Made by a program: the position numbers and the translations under genes. This document shows, one piece after another, positions 1 to 9,600 of a stretch of DNA of 64,000 nucleotides. Source of the DNA: JAGQYH01 sp041393015 (lineage in GTDB: Bacteria > Bacteroidota > Bacteroidia > Chitinophagales > JADIYW01); assembly GCA_041393015.1 (NCBI GenBank), contig JAWKKV010000003.1, forward strand, positions 124,001 through 188,000, written 5' to 3'. Position 1 is the stretch's first letter; each line of letters begins with the position of its first letter. The notes below the pieces were generated by a model. The model made no database searches, was not told the DNA's origin, and saw nothing but the letters and a program-made list of their open reading frames with translations.

Positions 1-537
1 GATAAAAATTGGTATGTACTTCGTGTAGTAAGTGGGAAGGAAAATAAAATCAAGGAATATCTTGATATGGAAATTTCTAGATCAAACTGGGGAGATATTG
101 TAACACAGATTCTTGTACCTAAAGAAAAAGTATATAAGTTAAGAGGCGGAAAGAAAGTAATCCAAGAGAAGAATTTCTATCCGGGTTATATGTTGGTGGA
201 AGCAGTAGCTGCAAGATTTAGTGGAGAAATTATCTCTACCATTAACAGTACTACCAATGTTATTCATTTTTTAGGGAAAGATAATCCTATTCCTGTAAAA
301 CAAAATGAAGTAAATCGAATATTAGGAAAAGTAGATGCTATGCAAGAAGTTGGTGTGGCGGTAAATGAACCTTTCTTAGTTGGAGAAACAGTAAAAATTA
401 TAGATGGACCTTTCAACGATTTCAATGGAACTGTTGAAGAGTTAGATGAGGAGAAGAAAAAACTAAAGGTGATTGTAAAGATCTTCGGAAGAAGAACACC
501 TGTAGAGTTGAATTTTATGCAAGTTGAAAAAATATAG
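1..537 (+). CDS. nusG: Transcription termination/antitermination protein NusG (5' end outside window)
   Basis: NusG binds RNA polymerase and Rho or ribosomal S10 and controls elongation and termination. The reading frame is open from base 1 (DKNWYVLRVVSGKENKIKEY), which is the start of the NGN domain, so only a few N-terminal residues are missing. The methionine at 67 is internal and is not the start. A KOW domain is visible near the C-terminus (GETVKIIDGPFNDFNGTV). The stop lies 2 bp before rplK, the standard bacterial order nusG-rplK-rplA. Family assignment is secure; only the start is unknown. Confidence 0.95.
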   Translation, partial: DKNWYVLRVVSGKENKIKEYLDMEISRSNWGDIVTQILVPKEKVYKLRGGKKVIQEKNFYPGYMLVEAVAARFSGEIISTINSTTNVIHFLGKDNPIPVKQNEVNRILGKVDAMQEVGVAVNEPFLVGETVKIIDGPFNDFNGTVEELDEEKKKLKVIVKIFGRRTPVELNFMQVEKI

Positions 538-539
538 CC

Positions 540-995
540 ATGGCTAAAGAAATTGAAGTTTTTATAAAGTTACAGATTAAAGGTGGTCAAGCAAATCCAG
601 CGCCACCAGTAGGTCCAGCATTAGGTGCTAAAGGAGTTAATATTATGGACTTCTGTAAACAATTTAATGCGAGAACGCAAGACCAACCGGGTAAAGTATT
701 ACCAGTTGTAATCTCTGTATTCAAAGATAAGTCGTTTACATTCATTATTAAAACGCCTCCTGCTGCAGTACTATTATTAGAAGCGGCTAAATTGAAGTCT
801 GGTTCTGCTGAACCAAACAGAATAAAAGTTGGGTCAGTATCATGGGATCAAATTAAAGAGATCGCTGAGTTGAAAATGCCAGATTTAAATGCATTTACTG
901 TAGAATCAGGAATGAAAATGGTAGCTGGGACAGCACGTAGCATGGGATTAAAAGTAAGCGGTAAAGCTCCTTGGGCTGCAGCTGCTAATGCATAA
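540..995 (+). CDS. rplK: 50S ribosomal protein L11
   Basis: L11 binds the GTPase-associated region of 23S rRNA. The N-terminal signature is clear (KLQIKGGQANPAPPVGPALG, residues about 11-30) and is followed by the NIMDFCKQFNA motif. The protein has 151 residues, slightly longer than the usual 140-147 because of a short Ala-rich tail. It starts 2 bp after the nusG stop, so it is probably translationally coupled to it. It belongs to the long ribosomal protein/RNA polymerase operon. Confidence 0.97.
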   Translation: MAKEIEVFIKLQIKGGQANPAPPVGPALGAKGVNIMDFCKQFNARTQDQPGKVLPVVISVFKDKSFTFIIKTPPAAVLLLEAAKLKSGSAEPNRIKVGSVSWDQIKEIAELKMPDLNAFTVESGMKMVAGTARSMGLKVSGKAPWAAAANA

Positions 996-1021
996 TTGTA
1001 GAATATATAAATAAGTTAGAA

Positions 1022-1714
1022 GTGAAGTTAACTAAGAAGAGAAAAGCTATTGCAGATAAGGTAGAAAAAGAGAAATTGTATTCCCTTGAAGAAGCAACAG
1101 CATTAATAAAGAAGGTTAGCACAACCAAATTTGATGGTTCTGTAGATTTACATATTCGATTAGGAGTAGATCCTAGAAAACCGGATCAAGCTATTAGAGG
1201 AACAGTAAGCCTTCCACACGGAACAGGTAAAACAAAAACAGTTTTGGTAATGTGTACACCTGATAAGGAAGACGAAGCTAGAGAAGCTGGTGCTGATTAT
1301 GTTGGTTTAGAGGAGTTCGTTGACAAAATTTCTAGCGGTTGGACAGACGTAGATGTAATTATTGCAACACCTAATGTTATGCCTAAAATCGGTAGATTAG
1401 GTAAAGTATTAGGTCCAAGAAACTTAATGCCAAACCCTAAATCAGGAACAGTTACTGTTGATGTAGCTAATGCTGTTAAGGATGTAAAAGGTGGAAAGAT
1501 TGCTTTTAGAGTTGATAAATACGGTATTCTTCACTCTACAGTTGGAAAAGTTTCTTTTTCCCCTGAACAATTAGCGGGTAACATGAAAGAGTTGTTAACT
1601 ACTCTTCATAAAATGAAGCCTGCTGCGGCGAAAGGGGTTTACTTCAAAAGCATTTTTGCTGCTCCAACGATGGGATCGGCTGTTCAAATTGATCCGAAAA
1701 GTTTAGGATTGTAA
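1022..1714 (+). CDS. rplA: 50S ribosomal protein L1
   Basis: L1 binds 23S rRNA at the L1 stalk and in many bacteria also represses its own operon. At 230 residues it is the normal family length. The conserved segment GKVLGPRNLMPNPKSGTVT (residues about 129-147) is present. The start is a GTG at 1022; the deduced N-terminus (KLTKKRKAI) matches where L1 proteins normally begin and there is no nearby ATG. It lies 26 bp after rplK in the same operon. Confidence 0.97.
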   Translation: MKLTKKRKAIADKVEKEKLYSLEEATALIKKVSTTKFDGSVDLHIRLGVDPRKPDQAIRGTVSLPHGTGKTKTVLVMCTPDKEDEAREAGADYVGLEEFVDKISSGWTDVDVIIATPNVMPKIGRLGKVLGPRNLMPNPKSGTVTVDVANAVKDVKGGKIAFRVDKYGILHSTVGKVSFSPEQLAGNMKELLTTLHKMKPAAAKGVYFKSIFAAPTMGSAVQIDPKSLGL

Positions 1715-1744
1715 TTAAATAAGTAAGTTAAGAAAGATAAGGCT

Positions 1745-2266
1745 ATGAATAGGGCACAGAAAAAAGAAGTTATTGATGGTTTGACGGTAAAGTTCAACGA
1801 ATCAAATGCATTCTATATTACAGATGCTTCAGGAATGAGTGTGGCAGCTATAAATGACTTAAGAAGAGTATGTCATAAAAAAGGTATTGAATTAAAAGTA
1901 GCAAAAAATACTTTGATTGAAAAAGCTTTTGACATTTCTGATAATGATTACGAAGCAGTAAAACAGTTATTGAAAGGTCCAACAGCGATCATGTTCTCTG
2001 AAACTGGAAACTTACCGGCGAAAGTAATTAAAGAATTTAGAGGAAAGGATGGTTTAAAACCTGTTTTAAAAGGAGCTTATATTGATGCATCTGTATTTGT
2101 TGGCGACGACAAATTAGAAAGTCTAATTACCCTTAAATCAAAAGAGGAAGTTATTGGAGATGTTATATTGTTATTACAATCGCCAATTAAAAATGTTATT
2201 TCTGCTCTTAATTCAGGAGGGCAAACAATTGCGGGATTAGTGAAAGCTTTAGAAGAAAGAAACTAA
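1745..2266 (+). CDS. rplJ: 50S ribosomal protein L10
   Basis: L10 anchors the L7/L12 dimers to the ribosomal stalk. The protein has 173 residues, typical for Bacteroidota. The N-terminus (MNRAQKKEVIDGL) and the DLRRVCHKKGIELKVAKNTL segment (residues about 38-57) are the L10 RNA-binding globular part. Only 30 bp separate it from rplA, so a long L10-binding leader like that of E. coli cannot fit there. rplL follows after 73 bp. Confidence 0.96.
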   Translation: MNRAQKKEVIDGLTVKFNESNAFYITDASGMSVAAINDLRRVCHKKGIELKVAKNTLIEKAFDISDNDYEAVKQLLKGPTAIMFSETGNLPAKVIKEFRGKDGLKPVLKGAYIDASVFVGDDKLESLITLKSKEEVIGDVILLLQSPIKNVISALNSGGQTIAGLVKALEERN

Positions 2267-2339
2267 AACCCCAATCAAACTAGGTTACGCACGAAATCAA
2301 GATATTAATTAAAAAAATTAAATTAAAAATTCAATTAAG

Positions 2340-2717
2340 ATGGCAGATATTAAAGCAATCGCAGATCAGTTAGTAGGACTTACAGTAAAAGAAGTAAACG
2401 AACTAGCTACTTACTTAAAAGAGGAGCATGGTATTGAGCCTGCAGCAGCAGTAGCAGTAGCAGGTCCTGCAGCAGCAGCAGATGCTGGTGATGCAGAAGA
2501 AGCTCAAACAGAATTCAATGTAATGTTAGTTTCAGCTGGTGCTGCTAAATTAGGCGTAGTAAAAGTTGTAAAAACCTTAACTGGTTTAGGACTTAAAGAA
2601 GCTAAAGATTTAGTTGATGGTGCTCCAAGTGCAATTAAGGAAGCAGTATCAAAAGAAGAAGCTGAGTCAATCAAGGCTCAATTGGAAGAAGCAGGTGCTA
2701 CAGTAGAATTAAAGTAA
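2340..2717 (+). CDS. rplL: 50S ribosomal protein L7/L12
   Basis: L7/L12 is the multicopy flexible stalk protein that recruits translation GTPases. The layout is classic: N-terminal dimerisation domain (residues 1-33), an Ala/Val-rich hinge of about 20 residues, and the C-terminal factor-binding domain starting at EFNVMLVSAG and containing GLGLKEAKDLVDGAP. The length of 125 residues is normal. A hairpin between this gene and rpoB may reduce or process readthrough, as happens in other bacteria. Confidence 0.97.
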   Translation: MADIKAIADQLVGLTVKEVNELATYLKEEHGIEPAAAVAVAGPAAAADAGDAEEAQTEFNVMLVSAGAAKLGVVKVVKTLTGLGLKEAKDLVDGAPSAIKEAVSKEEAESIKAQLEEAGATVELK

Positions 2718-2755
2718 TATTCTACTTGACAAAGAGCTTAATCCAAATACAATAA

Positions 2756-2798
2756 AAAGAGAGTGTCTTGCAATGTAAATTGCTAAGGCACCTCTTTA
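2756..2798 (+). promoter_or_regulatory. Intercistronic hairpin between rplL and rpoB
   Basis: The arms AAAGAGAGTGTCTTGCAA and TTGCTAAGGCACCTCTTT form an imperfect stem of about 17 pairs with a short loop, followed by TATTTAT. In many bacteria an attenuator or an RNase III site between rplL and rpoB sets the ribosomal protein to polymerase ratio. The position fits such a role; the function is inferred from position and structure only. Confidence 0.6.
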
Positions 2799-2826
2799 TT
2801 TATACAAATTAAACATTTATTTCACT

Positions 2827-5800
2827 ATGGCTGCAACTAATCGGGGAATCGTAGAACGCGTTAATTTTGGAAAAATTTCCAAGCGATATGATTACCCAAA
2901 TTTGTTGGATATTCAAGTGCAATCATTTCAGGATTTCTTCCAGTTGGAAACAACGCCCGATAACAGAGGGCAAGAAGGACTCTTTAAAGTGTTTTCAGAG
3001 AATTTCCCTATTACTGATGCAAGAAATATATTCTTATTAGAATTTCTTGATTATTTCATCGATCCACCTCGCTATACTATGGAAGAGTGTGTGGAACGTG
3101 GATTAACATACAGTGTGCCGCTTAAGGCGAAATTAAGATTATCATGTAACGATGAGGAACATATTGATTTCCAAACCATTGTTCAGGATGTATTCTTAGG
3201 AAACATTCCTTACATGACGCCTAAAGGTACTTTCATCGTTAACGGTGCAGAGAGAGTAATTGTATCTCAGTTACATAGATCACCAGGCGTATTTTTTGGT
3301 CAAAGTTTCCACCCTAACGGTACTAAATTATTTTCTGCAAGAATAATTCCTTTTAAAGGAGCTTGGATGGAATTTGCTACTGACATTAATAATGTTATGT
3401 ACGCATATATTGATAGAAAAAAGAAATTTCCTGTAACCACTCTTTTAAGAGCGATTGGATACGATAACGATAAGGATATTCTTAGCCTATTTAACTTAGC
3501 AGATGAAATTAAGGTGTCAAAAGCAACCTTAAAGAAAACTGTAGGTAGAAAATTAGCTGCTAGAGTTTTAAAAACTTGGGTAGAAGATTTCGTAGATGAA
3601 GATACTGGAGAGGTAGTTTCTATCGAGAGAAATGAAGTTATCTTAGAGAGAGATACATTCTTAGATGAAGATCATATCGATTTAATCATCGATAATGATG
3701 TGAAAAGCATCTTGCTTCAAAAAGAAAACTTAAGCGAAGATTATTCTATCATCTACAATACATTACAAAAAGATACCTCAAACACAGAGATTGAGGCATT
3801 ACAACATATATATCGTCAATTAAGAGGTTCTGATCCACCGGATGAAGAAACAGCTAGAGGTATTATCGATAAGCTTTTCTTTTCAGATAAGCGTTACGAT
3901 TTAGGAGAAGTAGGTCGTTACAAGATCAATAAGAAATTGGAATTGGACGCTACTAACGATTCAAGAGTTTTATCTAAAAATGATATCGTATCTATCGTAG
4001 CTTATTTGATCCGATTAGTGAACCAAAAAGCAGACTTAGATGATATTGACCACCTTAGTAATAGAAGGGTGAAAACAGTTGGAGAACAACTTTATGGTCA
4101 ATTTGGTGTGGGTTTAGCTAGAATGGCTAGAACCATCCGTGAAAGAATGAACGTAAGAGACAATGAGGTGTTTACACCAATTGACTTGATTAATGCAAGA
4201 ACTTTATCTTCTGTGATCAACTCATTCTTTGGAACAAGTCAGTTGTCTCAATTCTTAGATCAAACGAATCCATTAGCAGAAATTACTCACAAAAGAAGAA
4301 TTTCAGCACTAGGACCAGGAGGTCTTTCTAGAGAAAGAGCAGGTTTCGAAGTTAGAGACGTTCATTATTCTCACTACGGTAGACTTTGTACAATTGAAAC
4401 ACCGGAAGGACCAAACATTGGTTTGATTACAACACTTTGCGTTCACGCAAAAGTGAATAGAATGGGATTTATTGAAACACCTTACAACGAAGTTGAAAAA
4501 GGTAAAGTAAAAATCAACCAACCACCTGTTTACTTATCTGCTGAAGAAGAAGATGATAAAGTAATTGCTCAATCAAATGCTCCAATATCTGATAGAGGAG
4601 AGTTTATTGAAAGCAAAGTTAAATGTAGACAGCAAGGTGATTTCCCAATTAAGGAACCAAATGATCCTAATGACAATGATCCAATCGAATTTATGGACGT
4701 TGCACCTAACCAAATTGTGGGTGTATCTGCTTCCTTAATTCCTTTCTTGGAGAATGATGATGCGAACAGAGCATTAATGGGATCAAACATGCAGCGTCAA
4801 GCAGTGCCATTATTACGTCCGGATTCACCGGTTGTAGGAACTGGTCTTGAAGCAAGATGTGCACAAGATTCAAAAGTTCTTTTCAACGCAGAAGGTGACG
4901 GTGTAATTGAATATGTAGATGCTAAAAAGATTAGTATTAGATATGAAAGAACCGACGACCAAAGATTAGTGTCTTTCGAAGACGATGTTAAAACATACGA
5001 TCTTACTAAGTTTAAGAGAACTAACCAAGGATCATGTATCAACCTTACACCAATTGTAAGAAAAGGTGATGTTGTGAAGAAAGGTCAGATCTTATGCGAA
5101 GGATTCGCTACTGAAAAAGGTGAGTTGGCTTTAGGTAGAAACCTAAAAGTAGCTTTCATGCCTTGGAAAGGATATAACTTTGAGGATGCTATTGTAATCT
5201 CTGAAAGAGTGGTAAGAGAAGATTTATTTACTTCTTTACACATTGGTGAGTACGAATTAGAGGTAAGAGATACAAAATTAGGAGAGGAAGAATTAACCAA
5301 TGATATTCCTAACGTAAGTGAAGATGCTACAAGAAACTTAGATGCCGATGGTATTGTAAGAGTAGGGGCTCACTTGAAAGAAGGTGATATTATTATAGGT
5401 AAAATTACGCCTAAAGGAGAATCTGACCCAACACCTGAAGAAAAACTTTTAAGAGCCATCTTTGGTGATAAAGCAGGTGATGTTAAAGATGCTTCAATGA
5501 AAGCGCCTCCTTCCACTCAAGGAGTAGTAATCAGAACTCAATTATTCCAAAAAGCTAGAAAGAATAAAGCTAAGAAAGCGAAGGAAAAAGTTGAGTTAGA
5601 GAATATTGCAAAAGTTCACAACAAGAACTTAGAGGAAATTAGAGACTTAATGGTGAAAAAGTTAATGGCTCTAGTGGGTAATAAAGCTTCACAAGGTATT
5701 GAAAACCTTTACGGAGAAGAAATTCTTCCAAAGGGAACTAAAATCACTGAAAGAAGTTTAGCGGGTGTTGATTTCCTTGAAGTAAATCCGAAAGGATGGG

Positions 5801-6660
5801 TGAAGGAAGAAGATATTAGCAGTTCTCTAAATGTTCTATTACATAACTATACCATTAGAGTAAATGAAGAATTAGGTCGTTACAAACGAGAAAAATTCAA
5901 CATTACTATTGGTGACGAGTTACCATCAGGTGTATTGAAATTAGCGAAAGTTTATGTAGCTAAAAAGAGAAAACTGAAGGTAGGAGATAAGTTAGCCGGA
6001 AGACACGGAAACAAAGGTATTGTAGCTAAAATTGTAAGAGAAGAGGATATGCCTTTCTTAGATGATGGAACTACAGTTGATATTGTTTTGAACCCATTGG
6101 GTGTACCTTCAAGGATGAACTTAGGTCAAATCTATGAGTCAGTATTGGGCTGGGCAGGTATTGAATTAGGAGTGAAATTTGCTACTCCAATTTTTGATGG
6201 TGCTACAGTACAAGAAATCGAGGAGCAGGTTGAAAAAGCCGGTCTTCCAAGATTAGGTCATACTTACTTATACGATGGTGAAACAGGCGATCGATTCCAT
6301 CAGAAAGCAACAGTAGGAGTAATTTACATGTTGAAACTTTCTCATATGGTGGATGATAAGATGCATGCAAGATCTATCGGACCATATTCATTAATTACGC
6401 AACAACCTTTAGGTGGTAAAGCACAATTCGGTGGTCAGCGTTTAGGTGAGATGGAAGTATGGGCACTGGAAGCTTATGGAGCATCAAACTTGTTACAAGA
6501 ATTGTTAACTCTTAAATCAGATGATATTTACGGTAGAGCTAAAGCTTATGAAGCGATAGTAAAAGGTGATGAGTTACCAGAGCCAAATATCCCTGAATCA
6601 TTCAATGTATTATTACATGAATTGAGAGGATTAGCATTAGACTTAGAGTTCAACGAATAA
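2827..6660 (+). CDS. rpoB: DNA-directed RNA polymerase subunit beta
   Basis: The beta subunit forms one side of the RNA polymerase active-site cleft. The 1277 residues match the length usual for Bacteroidota. The rifampicin-binding region is intact at about residues 466-497 (GTSQLSQFLDQ, ITHKRRISALGPGG), with the Asp, His and Ser positions in the sensitive state. The C-terminal part contains the GGKAQFGGQRLGEMEVWALE motif. It is preceded by the rplL hairpin and followed after 29 bp by rpoC, so both polymerase genes are co-transcribed. Confidence 0.98.
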   Translation: MAATNRGIVERVNFGKISKRYDYPNLLDIQVQSFQDFFQLETTPDNRGQEGLFKVFSENFPITDARNIFLLEFLDYFIDPPRYTMEECVERGLTYSVPLKAKLRLSCNDEEHIDFQTIVQDVFLGNIPYMTPKGTFIVNGAERVIVSQLHRSPGVFFGQSFHPNGTKLFSARIIPFKGAWMEFATDINNVMYAYIDRKKKFPVTTLLRAIGYDNDKDILSLFNLADEIKVSKATLKKTVGRKLAARVLKTWVEDFVDEDTGEVVSIERNEVILERDTFLDEDHIDLIIDNDVKSILLQKENLSEDYSIIYNTLQKDTSNTEIEALQHIYRQLRGSDPPDEETARGIIDKLFFSDKRYDLGEVGRYKINKKLELDATNDSRVLSKNDIVSIVAYLIRLVNQKADLDDIDHLSNRRVKTVGEQLYGQFGVGLARMARTIRERMNVRDNEVFTPIDLINARTLSSVINSFFGTSQLSQFLDQTNPLAEITHKRRISALGPGGLSRERAGFEVRDVHYSHYGRLCTIETPEGPNIGLITTLCVHAKVNRMGFIETPYNEVEKGKVKINQPPVYLSAEEEDDKVIAQSNAPISDRGEFIESKVKCRQQGDFPIKEPNDPNDNDPIEFMDVAPNQIVGVSASLIPFLENDDANRALMGSNMQRQAVPLLRPDSPVVGTGLEARCAQDSKVLFNAEGDGVIEYVDAKKISIRYERTDDQRLVSFEDDVKTYDLTKFKRTNQGSCINLTPIVRKGDVVKKGQILCEGFATEKGELALGRNLKVAFMPWKGYNFEDAIVISERVVREDLFTSLHIGEYELEVRDTKLGEEELTNDIPNVSEDATRNLDADGIVRVGAHLKEGDIIIGKITPKGESDPTPEEKLLRAIFGDKAGDVKDASMKAPPSTQGVVIRTQLFQKARKNKAKKAKEKVELENIAKVHNKNLEEIRDLMVKKLMALVGNKASQGIENLYGEEILPKGTKITERSLAGVDFLEVNPKGWVKEEDISSSLNVLLHNYTIRVNEELGRYKREKFNITIGDELPSGVLKLAKVYVAKKRKLKVGDKLAGRHGNKGIVAKIVREEDMPFLDDGTTVDIVLNPLGVPSRMNLGQIYESVLGWAGIELGVKFATPIFDGATVQEIEEQVEKAGLPRLGHTYLYDGETGDRFHQKATVGVIYMLKLSHMVDDKMHARSIGPYSLITQQPLGGKAQFGGQRLGEMEVWALEAYGASNLLQELLTLKSDDIYGRAKAYEAIVKGDELPEPNIPESFNVLLHELRGLALDLEFNE

Positions 6661-6689
6661 TTTTAGTTAAAAATTTAAATTTTTGAAAT

Positions 6690-9600
6690 ATGCCTTTCAA
6701 AAAGGATAATAAGATCAGAAATGATTTCAGTAGTATTACCATCAAGTTGTCTTCTCCAGATACAATTTTGGAAAGATCTTATGGCGAAGTAAAAAAACCT
6801 GAAACCATCAACTACAGAACCTACAAACCAGAAATGGAAGGTTTGTTCTGTGAGCGTATTTTCGGACCAACTAAAGATTTTGAATGTTACTGCGGTAAGT
6901 ACAAAAGAATTAGATATAAAGGTATCGTGTGCGATAGATGTGGAGTTGAGGTAACAGAAAAGAAAGTTAGAAGAGAAAGAATGGGACACATCAAGTTGGT
7001 GGTTCCTGTTGTTCATATCTGGTATTTCAAATCTCTACCAAACAAAATTGGTTACTTACTTGGATTGTCTTCTAAGAAGATGGAAACCATCGTATATTAT
7101 GAAAGATATGCGGTAATTCAACCAGGTATCACTGCCGATGGTATTAATGTTGCAGGAGAAGAAAGAGCTTTGGTTCAATTGGATCTTTTAACGGAAGAAG
7201 AATATCTTGAAATATTAGAAACACTTCCAAAAGATAACCAGTTATTAGAAGATACAGATCCTAACAAATTCATCGCTAAAATGGGAGCGGAAGCTATCCG
7301 TGATATCTTAGCACGAATTGATCTTAATAAGTTAGCTGGTTGGTTAAGAAACAAGGCGGCTACTGAAACATCTAAACAAAGAAAATCAGAAGCACTTAAG
7401 AGATTAAGTGTGGTAGAATCTTTTAGAGGTGCAAATGAAGTAGGTGAAAACAAGCCGGAGTGGATGGTAGTTGAATATCTCCCGGTAGTACCACCTGAGT
7501 TAAGACCTTTGGTTCCTTTAGATGGTGGTAGATTTGCCAGCTCTGATTTGAACGACCTTTACAGAAGGGTAATTATAAGAAACAATAGATTAAAGAGGTT
7601 AATTGAAATTAAGGCACCTGAGGTGATCTTAAGAAACGAAAAGAGAATGTTGCAGGAAGCTGTAGATTCTTTATTCGATAACTCTAGAAAATCTAATGCT
7701 GTTAAAGCAGAAGGTGGAAGAGCATTAAAATCTTTAAGTGATGTATTAAAAGGTAAGCAAGGTCGATTCAGACAAAACCTATTAGGAAAAAGGGTAGATT
7801 ACTCTGGTAGATCTGTAATCGTTGTAGGACCATATTTGAAATTGTACGAATGTGGTTTACCAAAAGGAATGGCAGCAGAGTTGTTCAAACCTTTTATCAT
7901 CAGAAAGTTAATCGAAAGAGGTATCGTAAAAACGGTAAAGTCAGCTAAGAAATTAGTAGATAAAAAAGAGCCGGTTATTTGGGATATTCTTGAAAACGTA
8001 ATGAAAGGTCACCCTGTTTTATTAAACAGAGCCCCAACGTTACACAGATTAAGTATCCAAGCGTTTCAACCTAAATTAATTGAAGGGAAAGCGATTCAAT
8101 TACACCCATTAGTGTGTACGGCTTTTAACGCGGATTTCGACGGTGACCAGATGGCAGTGCATTTACCATTAAGTAATGCGGCAATTTTGGAAACTCAGAT
8201 TTTATTATTGAGTTCTCACAACATCTTAAATCCACAGAACGGTACGCCAATGACTATTCCTTCACAGGATATGGTTTTAGGTCTATACTACCTTACAAAA
8301 GCTAAGAAAGGTACTAAAGAAGAGCCTGTTTTAGGAGAAGGTAGAGTGTTTTATTCTGCAGAAGAAGCAATTATCGCTAATAATGAAGGCAAAGCAGATA
8401 TTCACGCTCAAGTAAAAGTTAGAACAACTGTACTTGAAAATGGTGAATTGAAAACTAAGTTAATCGACACAACTGTTGGTAGAATTATCTTCAACGAAGT
8501 AGTGCCCAATAAAACAGGTTTTGTCAACGATATTTTAACGAAAGGTGCGCTTAAGAAAGTAATTTCTAAAGTAATTGCTACAACTGATGAGCCAAGAGCA
8601 GTAGCCTTTTTGGATGAAATTAAGGAACTAGGTTTTAGATGGTCATTCAAAGGTGGATTGTCATTCAACATTGATGATTTAGTAGTACCTGAAATTAAAA
8701 CGGAATTGTTATCAGATGCTCAAGAAGAAGTAGATACTGTTTACGATTCTTATAACCAAGGTTTGATTACCAATAATGAGCGTTACAACCAAATCATTGA
8801 TATTTGGACAAGAGTAGATACACGTTTGACTGAAACTTTGATGAAAGAAATTTCATCTCATAAAAATGGTTTCAACTCGGTGTTTATGATGTTGGATTCG
8901 GGTGCGAGGGGTTCTAAAACTCAGATTAAGCAGTTAGCAGGAATTAGAGGTTTGATGGCTAAACCAAGAAAATCAGGTGCTACAGGTGGTGGTGAGATTA
9001 TTGAAAACCCAATTTTGTCAAACTTTAAAGACGGTTTGTCAATTTTGGAATACTTTATCTCTACTCACGGTGCTCGTAAAGGTTTGGCGGATACAGCTTT
9101 GAAAACTGCAGATGCAGGTTACTTAACAAGAAGATTAGTGGATGTTGCTCAAGACGTAGTGATCACTAGTGAAGATTGTGGTACATTAAGAGGAATTGCT
9201 ACTTCAGCGTTGAAAGACAATGAAGATATTGTAGAGCCTTTATATGATAGAATTTTAGGTAGAACTTCTTTATACGATGTAATTGATCCTATTACGGACG
9301 AAGTGTTAGTAAGAGAAGGAGAATTAATTACAGAAGATATTGCTGATAAAATCAGTGAATCAGCTGTAGATACAGTAGAAATCAGATCAGTATTAACTTG
9401 TGAAGAGAAGAGAGGAGTTTGCGTAAAATGTTACGGTAGAAACCTTACTTCTAATAGAATTGCTCAACAAGGTGATGCAGTAGGAATTATTGCAGCACAA
9501 TCAATTGGTGAGCCGGGTACACAGTTAACATTAAGAACTTTCCACGTGGGTGGTGTTGCGAGTAACGTTGCAGCTGAATCTCAAATGGAAGCTAAGTTTG

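Noticed and set aside
1715..1744. L10 leader-type autoregulatory RNA before rplJ
   Set aside because: Only 30 bp separate the genes and no stem is visible.
4309..5300. Minus-strand open frames inside rpoB
   Set aside because: They lie wholly opposite a highly conserved gene and have no recognisable protein features.
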